Both the position numbers and the translations under genes were made by a program. A model generated the notes under the pieces. The model ran no database searches and was not told where the DNA came from. It saw only the letters and a program-made list of their open reading frames with translations. A DNA stretch of 64,000 bases from Bradyrhizobium sp. CB1717 (GTDB lineage Bacteria > Pseudomonadota > Alphaproteobacteria > Rhizobiales > Xanthobacteraceae). The stretch spans positions 310,001-374,000 of the forward strand of contig NZ_CP121666.1 in assembly GCF_029714325.1 (NCBI RefSeq), read 5' to 3'. Position 1 is the stretch's first letter. Each line of letters opens with the position of its first letter. This document shows, in pieces, positions 35,570-44,537 of this stretch.

Positions 35570-38500
35570 TCAGCCGAACTTTTTTTGGAAGCGGCCCGGG
35601 GGCACCGGGCCGCAGACGAAGAAGGCCGGGCAATTCGGGCAGGTGTACTGGGACTCGTCGGGCGCGAAGGCGCCGGCGCGGATTCCAGAGATCGCCGCCT
35701 CCAGGTGCTTCCTCTTGGTTTGCAGCGACTTGCCCTTTATCGAGATCGGGGATGTCCGCTCGTCGGACAGATGCAGGACCTGCGGCTCCGCGCCGGGAAA
35801 GTGCTGCTGCACCGCCAGCGCGAACGCTCCCGCCTCGATCTCGTCGACGTCGTCTTCACGGTAGTGACCGGTCTGGATTCTCCATAAGACCCGTTTGCCG
35901 TCCTTTCCGTTGAGGACATCGTCGGGGGCGATCGTGATCTCTCCGGTGCCGATGGCCAACCGAAGTAGCCTGGGCTGCTCCGGCGAATAGCCAGCGCGCT
36001 GCGACACGAAGTAGTCGAGCATTCCCAGGGCCATCTCGCGGAAACCCGTGGCGTAGCCGTGCGCGGTCAGGCCTCGCGCAGCGAGGGCCTGGTCAACGAG
36101 CGCTTCGACCTCAGACGGACTCGGCGCCGAAGCTCCCCGCGAGACGATTTCCTTGAGGACGGCACGGACGGATTCGTGCACCTGCAGGAACGGCGTTTGG
36201 GTGCGTCGGCCGCCGACGTTCAGGATATGGGTGTAGAAGAAGCGCCGCTGGCAGGAGTTATACAGGCCGATCTGGAAGCCGCTCACGCTGACGGCGCCGT
36301 CAATCTCGATAGGAATGGGCTTCTTCTCCGGTGCCGTTGGGCACGCCGCCAGTTCGCCCAGATGACGCGGGGCGAGGCCAATCCGCTCGACAAACTCCGA
36401 AGGCTCCCGTCGATGCCCCTTCGCGTTTTCGGTCGCGGCATAGATGAAGAGGCGCTCTTCCGCCCTCGAAAGGGCCACATAGAAGAGGCACTCCTGCTCT
36501 TCGTCCTGTCCCGTCCGGAAATTGTCCAGGGCGGTCCCGCGCGCTCCCTCAATCATCCCGTCCGGAGGCAGACAGGTCGGCGCCCGCGGGGTCCGCGGCA
36601 GCGTATTCCTGTTCATTCCCGGCAGGTGCACGACCGGGAATTCGAGACCTTTGGATCCGTGAATGGTCATCAGGCGGACCGCATCGATGCCCTGGGCCGC
36701 TGCGGGAAGTTGGCGCAGGTCCCGGTCGTCGCCGAGCCGGAGAAGCCTCCTGACACGGTCCAGAAGCCGACGGACGGGTAAGCCCTGCGCCGCGGGCTGG
36801 ACGCGCACAAAATTCATGAACTGCCATATCGCGATCGCGGCGCTGCGATCGGACACGGACGAGGACGACGCGAGCCGTGCTCCCATCCCTGTCCGGTCGA
36901 GGAGGAGCTTGGCGAGAACCTCCCATGGACTGGACCCGATCTCGAACCCATCGAGGGCGGCCGCCAGCCGGCTCGTTGCCTCCCTTGCTTTCGTCGACAC
37001 GCAAGTCGTGATCGCGCGATCCCGGAGCCACGTTAGCGGCTCCCACTCGTCCTCCCGCAGCGCGCCCAGTAGCCCCGCGACATCGGCCATAGACATCCCG
37101 AACTCGGGCCAGCACGCCACGCGCAGCAGGCCCATCGCACGACGGTCAGTCAGGAGGGAGAGAAACGCGAGAAGGTCCTTGACCTCCGGGCGTTCGAATA
37201 GGCTGCCGAGGAAAAGCACCGGTATGCCGAGCCGCTCGAGATCCCGGCCCGTCTCGGATAGCTTCTCGTTGCCGGTGCACAATACGGCTTGGGCTCTGAA
37301 GCCATATCCGAGGGCAGTCATTTCGCGGATGGCGTCCGCCAAGGCGGTGGGTTGCCGATCGGCCGTTTTCACCGTCCGGAACTCCGGCTCGCTGCCAACG
37401 GAGTCCCGAGTCGACTCCAAGGCGCTTCCGGAGCCGCCCGCGATCATATCCGCTGCGAACCGCGAACAACATTCAACGATCTCGGGCGTGGACCGATAGT
37501 TCTTTCTCAGCCGGCCTCTCATGCCGCCCGGGAAATCCTCGCCTCCGAAGCGCCGCATGTTGAACGACGAAGCGCCCCGGAACCGGTAGATCGATTGTTT
37601 GGCATCGCCAACGGCCCAGAGATTCTCGCCGTCGCCGCACAGCGCCTTCAGAAGAAGGACGCTGCTTCGATTTACGTCCTGGTATTCGTCGACCAGCACG
37701 TGATCGTATGTAACCCTCAGGTGCTCCCGGAGGGCGGCATTGCGCTCGAGAAGACGGACCGGCAAGGAGACCAAGTCTCCGAAGTCCACGCACTGCGAGT
37801 CCCGCTTCAGCCGCTCATAGCAGCGATAGACCTCGGCAACCTCTAGCGCCTTTTCCGCCTCTTCGGCACGCGCTGCGGGGACGCTGCTCTTCATGGTCTC
37901 GGCGAGCCGGGCGTATTCCTCGGCATCGACCACCTCGTCCTTGGCGCGCGAGATCGCAGCCAGAATGTCCGCGATCTTCTGCGTGGGATCGTACAGGTCG
38001 CGGTAGTACCGAAGGCCCAGCTTGGGAAACTCGTTCTCGAGGAGCTCCACCGCCTCGGTCCTGTCCATGAGCCTGGGGTTGGGCGGAAGGCCGAGCTCCT
38101 GATGAAAGCGTCGGATGATGTCCAGGCCGAATGCGTGGAAGGTACCGATCCACATAGCCGAGGCTTCGGTCGGATGTTTGCGGGCCAGTCGGCCCGCCAT
38201 CTCGCCCGCGGCCTTGTTCGAGAACGTGAGGACCAGGATCCGCCGCGGGTCCACCCCGTCTCCCAGAAGCAGCTCGATCCTGCCGGTCAGGGTTTGGGTT
38301 TTTCCCGTCCCCGGTCCCGCCTCGAGCAAGTAGGCCGCTCCGCGATTGGCGGCGGCATCGGCCTGCTCCTTGTTCAGAGGTCTATCCGGTCTTGCTTCCT
38401 CCGGTAATATTTCAACCGACGGCAAGAACAGCGCATCCAGGAGCTGCTGCGCGACCACATCGAACGGGGCGCCGAGTTTTTCGGCGATCGCCGAAGCAGT

Positions 38501-38965
38501 CATCCCGTCTTCGACGTGCAGCTTCCGCGCCACGGGCCTGGGAAGAAGGAATTCTCGCGCAAAGAGGTCCATCTGGACCTCGCGACGCTGCCGCCGTCCA
38601 TAATCGACCACGCGGTCGACTCCCATCGGAGAGGCCTCCGCGGGGCGCGCCAGATCGATTTCGGTCGGGACTTCGTCTTCGGGAGCATCGCCGAGATCGG
38701 CGTGGGCGATTTCATGCACCACAAGGAAGGCCTGCTCGAAAAGGCTTCCACCGTTTTCGTGCAGAATGAGGGCATCCTTCGCGACAAGCGTCGCGCGACT
38801 GCCGTCCAGAACCGCAGCGCCAGGCGCGGTCCTCTCGACGTCCAGGCCGCGGCGGTTGGCCTCCGCCACGGCGAAGTCGTACGGTCGCCAAGGATCTTTC
38901 CCGGCTTGCACGGCCTCTCGGTGAAGAGCAGCCGCCCTCTGCCTTCCGAGCTCGACCGCATCCAT
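35570..38965 (-). CDS. Fusion: ImmA/IrrE metallopeptidase, UvrD-like helicase, RecB/Cas4-like Fe-S nuclease fold
   Basis: A 1131-aa three-part fusion. Residues 1-150 are an ImmA/IrrE zinc peptidase with HEIAH at 84-88 and a third ligand in FAREFLLP. Residues 195-860 are a superfamily I helicase: Walker A AGPGTGKT (216-223), DEYQD (426-430), then HGSKGLEFPVV and VALSRAEERL. The last 260 residues resemble AddB/Cas4 nucleases, with one Cys in SCQRRFFY and three more at 1109, 1112 and 1118 for an iron-sulfur cluster. The expected D-x-K is replaced (WRIQTGHY), so cleavage activity is doubtful. The ATG at 38965 follows the preceding stop by two bases; a TTG at 38971 would overlap it. Confidence 0.88.
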   Translation of the reverse strand: MDAVELGRQRAAALHREAVQAGKDPWRPYDFAVAEANRRGLDVERTAPGAAVLDGSRATLVAKDALILHENGGSLFEQAFLVVHEIAHADLGDAPEDEVPTEIDLARPAEASPMGVDRVVDYGRRQRREVQMDLFAREFLLPRPVARKLHVEDGMTASAIAEKLGAPFDVVAQQLLDALFLPSVEILPEEARPDRPLNKEQADAAANRGAAYLLEAGPGTGKTQTLTGRIELLLGDGVDPRRILVLTFSNKAAGEMAGRLARKHPTEASAMWIGTFHAFGLDIIRRFHQELGLPPNPRLMDRTEAVELLENEFPKLGLRYYRDLYDPTQKIADILAAISRAKDEVVDAEEYARLAETMKSSVPAARAEEAEKALEVAEVYRCYERLKRDSQCVDFGDLVSLPVRLLERNAALREHLRVTYDHVLVDEYQDVNRSSVLLLKALCGDGENLWAVGDAKQSIYRFRGASSFNMRRFGGEDFPGGMRGRLRKNYRSTPEIVECCSRFAADMIAGGSGSALESTRDSVGSEPEFRTVKTADRQPTALADAIREMTALGYGFRAQAVLCTGNEKLSETGRDLERLGIPVLFLGSLFERPEVKDLLAFLSLLTDRRAMGLLRVACWPEFGMSMADVAGLLGALREDEWEPLTWLRDRAITTCVSTKAREATSRLAAALDGFEIGSSPWEVLAKLLLDRTGMGARLASSSSVSDRSAAIAIWQFMNFVRVQPAAQGLPVRRLLDRVRRLLRLGDDRDLRQLPAAAQGIDAVRLMTIHGSKGLEFPVVHLPGMNRNTLPRTPRAPTCLPPDGMIEGARGTALDNFRTGQDEEQECLFYVALSRAEERLFIYAATENAKGHRREPSEFVERIGLAPRHLGELAACPTAPEKKPIPIEIDGAVSVSGFQIGLYNSCQRRFFYTHILNVGGRRTQTPFLQVHESVRAVLKEIVSRGASAPSPSEVEALVDQALAARGLTAHGYATGFREMALGMLDYFVSQRAGYSPEQPRLLRLAIGTGEITIAPDDVLNGKDGKRVLWRIQTGHYREDDVDEIEAGAFALAVQQHFPGAEPQVLHLSDERTSPISIKGKSLQTKRKHLEAAISGIRAGAFAPDESQYTCPNCPAFFVCGPVPPGRFQKKFG

Positions 38966-38967
38966 GA

Positions 38968-39525
38968 TCAATCATCCTCTGAGACGAGGTCGGCGATGAT
39001 GTCCTCGGATACGCCGGCCTCCCGCAGGACCTGCTCAAGAGAGACCTTCTCTCCTGTCGAGGGCCTGACATTGGCCTTGTAGCTTCTCGAGGCAGACAAT
39101 TGCGGCCCAGAAAGCGCCTGAACGAGGCCATCGACGGTCGCGTTGAACTGAAGCGCCAGCCTTCGGCGGGTGCGTCGTGAAATCGTCTCGACCGCCACCT
39201 TGCACTCGAGTATCGCGGTGATGACCTGGCGTGGAACACGGAGCTCCTTGGCCGCAGCACGTCGTTGCTCAAGCGTCGGGTCGGCGAAAGCTGCGGACAC
39301 CCAGCCTTCAGAATACTTTCGCGTAGCTTTTTCGATCCAGGCAATCTCTCTGTCGGAGAGAGTTTCATCTTCTGCGATCTCGCGCGACAACTCCCGTGAA
39401 AGGTCGACAAGGGCGATCGCGAACTGCGGGTACTCCTCTAGGTACCTTTGGAAGGTCGCGGCGTCGTGGTTCGGCTCGGCGGCGAAGGCGTCGAGAACGT
39501 CTTCCTCAGTAGGAACGGAGTTCAT
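38968..39525 (-). CDS. Helical protein of the sigma-like/ImmA operon, unrecognised
   Basis: A 185-aa mostly helical acidic protein (DLSRELSREIAEDETLSDRE; KELRVPRQVITAILECKVAV). The second segment has helix-turn-helix character. It starts at the ATG at 39525 (GGAGAT upstream), overlapping the sigma-like gene's stop by four bases, and is followed directly by the helicase fusion. By position between a sigma-like protein and an ImmA-type peptidase, it could be an anti-sigma factor or a repressor cleaved by the peptidase. That is inference from gene order only. Confidence 0.7.
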   Translation of the reverse strand: MNSVPTEEDVLDAFAAEPNHDAATFQRYLEEYPQFAIALVDLSRELSREIAEDETLSDREIAWIEKATRKYSEGWVSAAFADPTLEQRRAAAKELRVPRQVITAILECKVAVETISRRTRRRLALQFNATVDGLVQALSGPQLSASRSYKANVRPSTGEKVSLEQVLREAGVSEDIIADLVSEDD

Positions 39526-40301
39526 GTCTGATCTCCTTCCAGGATGCGCTTCAGTACGGCATACGCCTTGTTCCGGTTGAGCCTGATCGTCTTTTCGACC
39601 TTGCCCAACGTCTTCGAGATCGTCACGGCATAGGGGTCCTTGGAGTCGATCGGGACATCCTTTCGGAGCATCTGAACGATCCTCTGTTGCAGGGTGGGCA
39701 GAGTATCAATCGCTGCGTCCAGACTTGACCGGTAATCCCGGGTCTCGATTTTTGCGTTCTCGAAGGGGTTATAGTTCCCGATCGCCTTCTCCACGTCTGG
39801 CCGGATTTCGCCGGTTTCCGCGTCCTCGGGGGAGATATTGCGGTTCTGTCGACGCCATACCGCCCGCTGCGCGTCGAGGCGGAGCTTGGCCATCGCTCCG
39901 TCGAACCGTATCTCGAAAAAATCGAGCTTCTCCGAGTATTCGTTCCGATCGCAGGAGAGAAGAATGTTCAACGCGTCCAGGACCAGCTCGGTGATCTCGG
40001 CCTTGCCCGATGAGATTTGGTCGGTGTTCTGGGACCGCGGCAAGCAACGCGCAGCGCGTTCGAGGAGGACCCTGTATAGGCTCGCAAATCGAGCTTCGCT
40101 GTTGTCACGATGGCAGGCCCGCATGAAATGAACGAGGCACTCGGTTCTGACATAATCCGTGTGCGTCCGGTCCCTGATCTGACATCTCCTCAGGAGCTCA
40201 TCACGGGACAAATGCTCCAACGCCGTTAGCTGTGCCTCTACCTCCGGCGGGCGGAAGTAGAGCGATCCATCAGGCCTCTGCTTTCGGAGCGGTGCTGGCA
40301 A
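39522..40301 (-). CDS. Sigma-70-like regulatory protein
   Basis: A 259-aa protein that begins with TTG at 40301 (GAGG upstream, no in-frame ATG close by). The middle region resembles sigma region 2 (ARFASLYRVLLERAARCLPR), and the C-terminal part resembles region 4 (AAIDTLPTLQQRIVQMLRKD, then LGKVEKTIRLNRNKAYAVLK). It is the first gene of operon A and diverges from operon B, so it may direct or sense transcription of its own operon. The match to sigma factors is by pattern only; a distant relative without promoter activity is possible. Confidence 0.65.
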   Translation of the reverse strand: MPAPLRKQRPDGSLYFRPPEVEAQLTALEHLSRDELLRRCQIRDRTHTDYVRTECLVHFMRACHRDNSEARFASLYRVLLERAARCLPRSQNTDQISSGKAEITELVLDALNILLSCDRNEYSEKLDFFEIRFDGAMAKLRLDAQRAVWRRQNRNISPEDAETGEIRPDVEKAIGNYNPFENAKIETRDYRSSLDAAIDTLPTLQQRIVQMLRKDVPIDSKDPYAVTISKTLGKVEKTIRLNRNKAYAVLKRILEGDQT

Positions 40302-40581
40302 GCAACTTACCTCTCGTCGAGGTGCGCAGGTGATCGCACTCTGAATGGATATGAATAACCTAAGTCAATGGCGTACGTAGACCTATATTGGATAGATATA
40401 TTTGGTAGCTTCCATTACGGCGAATCTACCAATATTTCAGAGGCATGCTGCGTTTGAAAGCAAGCAAAAGGCGGCCGATTGCGGGGGAAAATAGTCGAGC
40501 GGCCGGACCAATCCCTTGCCCCCATCCGCAACCCATGGGACGATTCGAACCGTCGCACAACGCGCGGGCAGGGTCGGGGTA
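40302..40581. promoter_or_regulatory. Divergent promoter region of operons A and B, with a 16-base dyad
   Basis: A 280-base intergenic region separating the sigma-like gene from the ribbon-helix-helix-like gene. Its left half is AT-rich (TATATTGGATAGATATATTTGG near 40381), as expected for promoters. A dyad GACGATTCGAACCGTC (40539-40554; 14 of 16 positions symmetric) lies 28 bases before the ATG of the regulator gene and is a candidate operator for it. No ORF is convincing here. Confidence 0.6.
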
Positions 40582-40776
40582 ATGGCGGACAGGAAGCGGG
40601 CCATCAGGGGCAGAAAGCCTCCGGAGGGCGAGAAAAAGCAATTCCTGACGAGCATGGATCCGGACGTCATCCGTCGGATAAAAGCCGCGGCGGCGTTGCG
40701 CGACAAGACGGCGTCGATGTTGCTGGAAGAGATCTCCCGGGAGTGGCTCGACCGGCATCAGGACGGAAAGAAGTAG
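40582..40776 (+). CDS. Small ribbon-helix-helix-like DNA-binding protein
   Basis: A 64-aa basic protein. The segment KKQFLTSMDPDVIRRIKAAA followed by ALRDKTASMLLEEISREWLD fits the beta-alpha-alpha ribbon-helix-helix pattern of small repressors and partition proteins. I start at the ATG at 40582 with GGGG upstream. The DUF499 gene follows 80 bases later on the same strand. It probably autoregulates operon B through the dyad at 40539-40554; it could also be an unpaired antitoxin. Confidence 0.75.
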   Translation: MADRKRAIRGRKPPEGEKKQFLTSMDPDVIRRIKAAAALRDKTASMLLEEISREWLDRHQDGKK

Positions 40777-40856
40777 CGAGGCGAGCGGCAATTGAAGCCC
40801 CGAGGGGACGGGGACGTCGCGAACGCAGCGGGATAGATTTTGGGCGGAGGGTCGGA

Positions 40857-43550
40857 ATGCTGAATTTGTCGTTGCGCGAGGAGTTTAGATCCGCGCGATT
40901 GAGGGGAACCGTCGTTGAATTGACCGACGAGCGCAGCACCGGTGCCGTTCAGGTCGCGCCCCCGGCGTTTCTCGACATAACGTATCCCACGCACGACGTT
41001 CTGAAAGCTATCGAAGCCGTGAACGAAGGTCAGGGCCGACCCGTCGTGGTTATCGGCGAGCGCGGTCTGGGCAAGTCCCACATCCTCGCGGTTCTTCATC
41101 ATGCCCTGAACGACCCGGCAGCGGTACGGTCGTGGCTGGCAAGCTGGAAGGATACGATCGACCCGCCCACACTCGACGCGATAAAGCTTCGCTCGGCGAA
41201 GATGCATGTCGTCACGGAGAGCTTGCATAATCACCGCATCAAAAACCTTTGGGACCTGTTCACCAGCGGTCATCCGGCGTCGCAGTTCTTCGAGGGGTCG
41301 TGGGGCGGCCGGACGGACGTTCCGCCGAAGGAAACCGTGATCGAGACGCTGAAGAAGTGTCCGACAGCGCTTATCCTCGACGAATTCCAGACATGGTTCG
41401 ACGGCCTGACGAACACGAAGGCGGCGCCTCGCCAGATTTGGAATTTCAACTTCATTCAGATGCTATCGGAGGTGGCCGCTTCGCATCCGGAACTGCTCGT
41501 CCTAGTGGTTTCGGTCCGCAACGGAGACACCGAATCGTACCGGCAGGTCCATCGAGTCAATCCGGTACAGATAGACTTCAAAGCGGGGGGCACTCCGGAT
41601 CGGATTCAGGCGGATCGCCGGCGCATGCTTTTGCATCGGCTGTTCTCGAACCGGAGGAACATCGATCCGCACGCGATCGACAATCTTATCGCCACGCACT
41701 TTTCCGAGTTCGTTCGCCTGACCGATGTGCCAGCGGCAGAGCAATCGACGCGTCGGGCTCTATATCTCGAGGCTTGGCCATACTCCCCAGAGCTCCTCCG
41801 GCTACTGGAGGATCAAATTCTCGTCGCGACCGAAGCCCAAGAGACGCGCGACTTAATTCGGATTCTAGCCAACCTGTTCAAGAGTCGCGGCGAGTACACC
41901 GAGATCCTGACGGCCGGCGACGTCCGGATCGACGACGAGAAGACGGGCATCGGCGCGCTCCTCGATTCCGTTTCGAGCCAGAGACACCGCATCCTGCGTG
42001 ACGTCGCGCTGCGAAACGTCGAATCGGTCAGGAATGCGATCGGATCGACCGAGGTCGCGAACCAAGTTCCTCATTTTCGCGACATCATGAGCTCGATCTG
42101 GCTTCGCTCGATCTCGGCCGGCAATCAGCCGGGCGCCTTGAGTTCGCTACTTCAGGCCGATGTCACCAAGAGCAAAGCCATCGACGACAACGCCTTCGCG
42201 GCGGAAATGGCGCTAATCGTCGAAAACAGCTTCAACCTCCACGACGTCGGCGGACGCCTTCTCTTCAAGGAGGAGGAAAATCCGGACGCCAAACTCAAGG
42301 CCGGCGCTCGGAACGTCAAAAACTTTGCGGATGGGGAGGAGAAGCTCCGCCTGGCGGAAATCATCCGTCATGTGCTCACCGGAAACGATGCCGGTGGCAC
42401 GCACCGCGTGGTCGTGCTCCCGGAGAGCTGGAACAGCGACCCTTGGGCGTCGCTGGCTCCTGATGACCAGCCGACGGGGTGGGGCGACAGGATTCCCATT
42501 TTGATGGTGCCAGAAACGCCGCGCGATCCTGATGCGACTATGGGTACGTGGATCAAAGATCATCTCAAGGCAGGCCGAAACGTGCCGCGGTACCTTTTGC
42601 CGAGGAAGGACGCGGGAAACATCTACGCGGATCCGGAGATGCTCTTCTACGCCCGCATGGACGTCCTGGGCGTGAAATGGGACGGCGAATACAAGCGTCT
42701 CGCCGAGCGCCACCGCGAAAAGGAGCTGAAGCCTCGCATCAAGAAGTTGATCAACAAAGTTCTGGTTCTGTCCAAATGGGATTTCCAGAAGGCCGACGAA
42801 GCGGAATTTACCACGGAAGTCATCGAGCTCAACGGCAAGCCTGCCGCCGAGGTGATCGCTGAAAAGGTGAAACGCGATCTCTTCGAGCCCGAGACGCTGC
42901 ATGCCTTCGTGCTGACCGCCGCCGCCGAGTCCAAAACGCTCAAGGGCGCGCTCGACGATCTCATGAACCCACGGCCCGCCGGCGCGCAATGCGTGATCTG
43001 GCTCGGCAAAACCGAGATGATCGATCGCATCGTGAACATCTGTGCCAAGGGCGATATCGCCCTCAACGTGCGCGGCGATCTGCTGCAGGCGAATGCCGGC
43101 GAAAGCGAGGAAGACGTTCTTCGTCGCATTCAGTCGCGTGTCAGCAGCACCGCGCACCAAAATCCGGAAAACGTGATTCTGTCGATGCCGCAGGCTTCGC
43201 CGGGCGCTCAAACGACCCCCAAGCCGGCCGCTCCTCAGCCCGCTGTAACGCCGACGACGTTCGGGACGTCGCCGACGCCCGCACCGGCCTCCAGCTCTCC
43301 CCCGGTCAACATCTTCGGGACCGATCAGCCGGTCGGGAAGCCGTACCGGCCTCGCGCCGTCGAGAGCCCGACTTCGAGCCTGAACCTCGTCGGGCAACTC
43401 GAAACGTGGCAGGTCAAGGCAGCCACGCGCGTCAAGAACGTCACGGTCACCATTTCCGATGCGACCGGCGCCCAGGTCGAAGCCCTGCTAAAGAAGCTTC
43501 CTGACGGCATGGTGTATGGACTCCAACTTGATGCGGAGGATGACAATTGA
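40857..43550 (+). CDS. DUF499 P-loop ATPase (BrxC/PglY-like)
   Basis: An 897-aa ATPase. Walker A is GERGLGKS at 67-74 and Walker B ALILDEF at 171-177. Large helical regions follow, then a Pro/Ala-rich linker at about 770-845 and a small C-terminal domain (TWQVKAATRVKNVTVTISDA). DUF499 proteins occur in BREX-like defence clusters beside PglZ and DUF1156 methyltransferases. The ATG at 40857 has GGAGG upstream; the longer open frame upstream is out of character. The PglZ gene overlaps its stop codon. It would act in recognition or remodelling of foreign DNA, not yet defined for this subtype. Confidence 0.85.
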   Translation: MLNLSLREEFRSARLRGTVVELTDERSTGAVQVAPPAFLDITYPTHDVLKAIEAVNEGQGRPVVVIGERGLGKSHILAVLHHALNDPAAVRSWLASWKDTIDPPTLDAIKLRSAKMHVVTESLHNHRIKNLWDLFTSGHPASQFFEGSWGGRTDVPPKETVIETLKKCPTALILDEFQTWFDGLTNTKAAPRQIWNFNFIQMLSEVAASHPELLVLVVSVRNGDTESYRQVHRVNPVQIDFKAGGTPDRIQADRRRMLLHRLFSNRRNIDPHAIDNLIATHFSEFVRLTDVPAAEQSTRRALYLEAWPYSPELLRLLEDQILVATEAQETRDLIRILANLFKSRGEYTEILTAGDVRIDDEKTGIGALLDSVSSQRHRILRDVALRNVESVRNAIGSTEVANQVPHFRDIMSSIWLRSISAGNQPGALSSLLQADVTKSKAIDDNAFAAEMALIVENSFNLHDVGGRLLFKEEENPDAKLKAGARNVKNFADGEEKLRLAEIIRHVLTGNDAGGTHRVVVLPESWNSDPWASLAPDDQPTGWGDRIPILMVPETPRDPDATMGTWIKDHLKAGRNVPRYLLPRKDAGNIYADPEMLFYARMDVLGVKWDGEYKRLAERHREKELKPRIKKLINKVLVLSKWDFQKADEAEFTTEVIELNGKPAAEVIAEKVKRDLFEPETLHAFVLTAAAESKTLKGALDDLMNPRPAGAQCVIWLGKTEMIDRIVNICAKGDIALNVRGDLLQANAGESEEDVLRRIQSRVSSTAHQNPENVILSMPQASPGAQTTPKPAAPQPAVTPTTFGTSPTPAPASSSPPVNIFGTDQPVGKPYRPRAVESPTSSLNLVGQLETWQVKAATRVKNVTVTISDATGAQVEALLKKLPDGMVYGLQLDAEDDN

Positions 43551-44527
43551 CCCTCGATCGAGATGTCCTGGCGACAATTCTTACGCAGACTCCTTCCGTC
43601 GCCTGGAGCGCAATTGTCGAGCGCGTTCACAGTATCTGTCGCGCTCCGTTCGATAAGGATCTGATCCGAAGCGTCCGGGAACGGGAGCGTGAAGTCGGAG
43701 AGCTCGACGATCTGATTTCGACAAGCGCATGGGATCTCTGGGACACGTTTCAGGATGGCGTCCCCCGAACGTCGGCCCTGCTCCAGACCTTCTGGCAAAA
43801 GCCGGCGCATGGAAAGGCGATTTTGATCCTCGACGGATTGTCGTTGCGCGAGTTGCCGCATTTGATTTCGGGTGCCGAAGCACATGGGTTGAAGCTGATA
43901 TCGGAGACCGTGACGGCGTCGGAGTTTCCGCCGGAAACCGATCCGTTCGCGGCCGCTCTCGGATTCGCCTCGCGCAGCAGCCTTCGGAACGCGCCGACGT
44001 CGAAATTCTTTCCAGGCGCCAAAACGACCGTGACCGACATGGATTGGCTGTCCTGCGCTCAAGCGGTGATGCCGGATCCGAACATAATCCTCTGGCATCA
44101 GATGCCGGACGATCGGATCCATTCTTTGGAAAACGACGGCGACGCCCTCGGGCGTCTAGCGACGGAGCTGGCAAGCGCCTTCCAAGGGGTCGATTTCTGG
44201 GGTTTGGTGAAAAAGCTGACGACGGGTCGCTCACTGATCATCACGTCCGACCACGGATACGCCGCCGGGGGAGAGTTCTACGAACTGCCCGATGGACCGA
44301 CAGGATTTCTGCGCGATAATTTCAAGGCACGAAGGAGCCTGGCGGGCGACGGCGAACTGGGCGAAGCATCTCCTCCACTGGTGATGCGCTTCGACACTCC
44401 GCGCGGTCCATACCGGCTGGCTCTTGGTCGACGCAAATGGAAGGTCTCCGGCGGCTTTCCCAAGCTCACCCACGGCGGGCTGACCCTGTTCGAGGTCTTG
44501 TCTCCCTTCGTCGAAATCACTCAGTAG
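43547..44527 (+). CDS. Short PglZ-domain protein (alkaline phosphatase superfamily)
   Basis: A 326-aa PglZ protein, less than half the usual length of BREX PglZ. Metal-site motifs are present: Asp96 in LILDGLSLRELP, SDHG at 234-237 and the PglZ-type HGGLTLFEVLSPF at 309-321. It therefore keeps the catalytic core and lacks the long flanking domains. It starts with TTG at 43547, overlapping the DUF499 stop, with GGAGG eight bases upstream. PglZ proteins are the shared component of all BREX types and show metal-dependent phosphodiesterase activity where tested. Confidence 0.87.
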   Translation: MTLDRDVLATILTQTPSVAWSAIVERVHSICRAPFDKDLIRSVREREREVGELDDLISTSAWDLWDTFQDGVPRTSALLQTFWQKPAHGKAILILDGLSLRELPHLISGAEAHGLKLISETVTASEFPPETDPFAAALGFASRSSLRNAPTSKFFPGAKTTVTDMDWLSCAQAVMPDPNIILWHQMPDDRIHSLENDGDALGRLATELASAFQGVDFWGLVKKLTTGRSLIITSDHGYAAGGEFYELPDGPTGFLRDNFKARRSLAGDGELGEASPPLVMRFDTPRGPYRLALGRRKWKVSGGFPKLTHGGLTLFEVLSPFVEITQ

Positions 44528-44537
44528 GAACACGCCA

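Noticed and set aside
40535..40560. ATTCGAACC looked like a tRNA T-loop
   Set aside because: No acceptor stem, anticodon arm or CCA could be built around it. It is better explained as part of a 16-base dyad.
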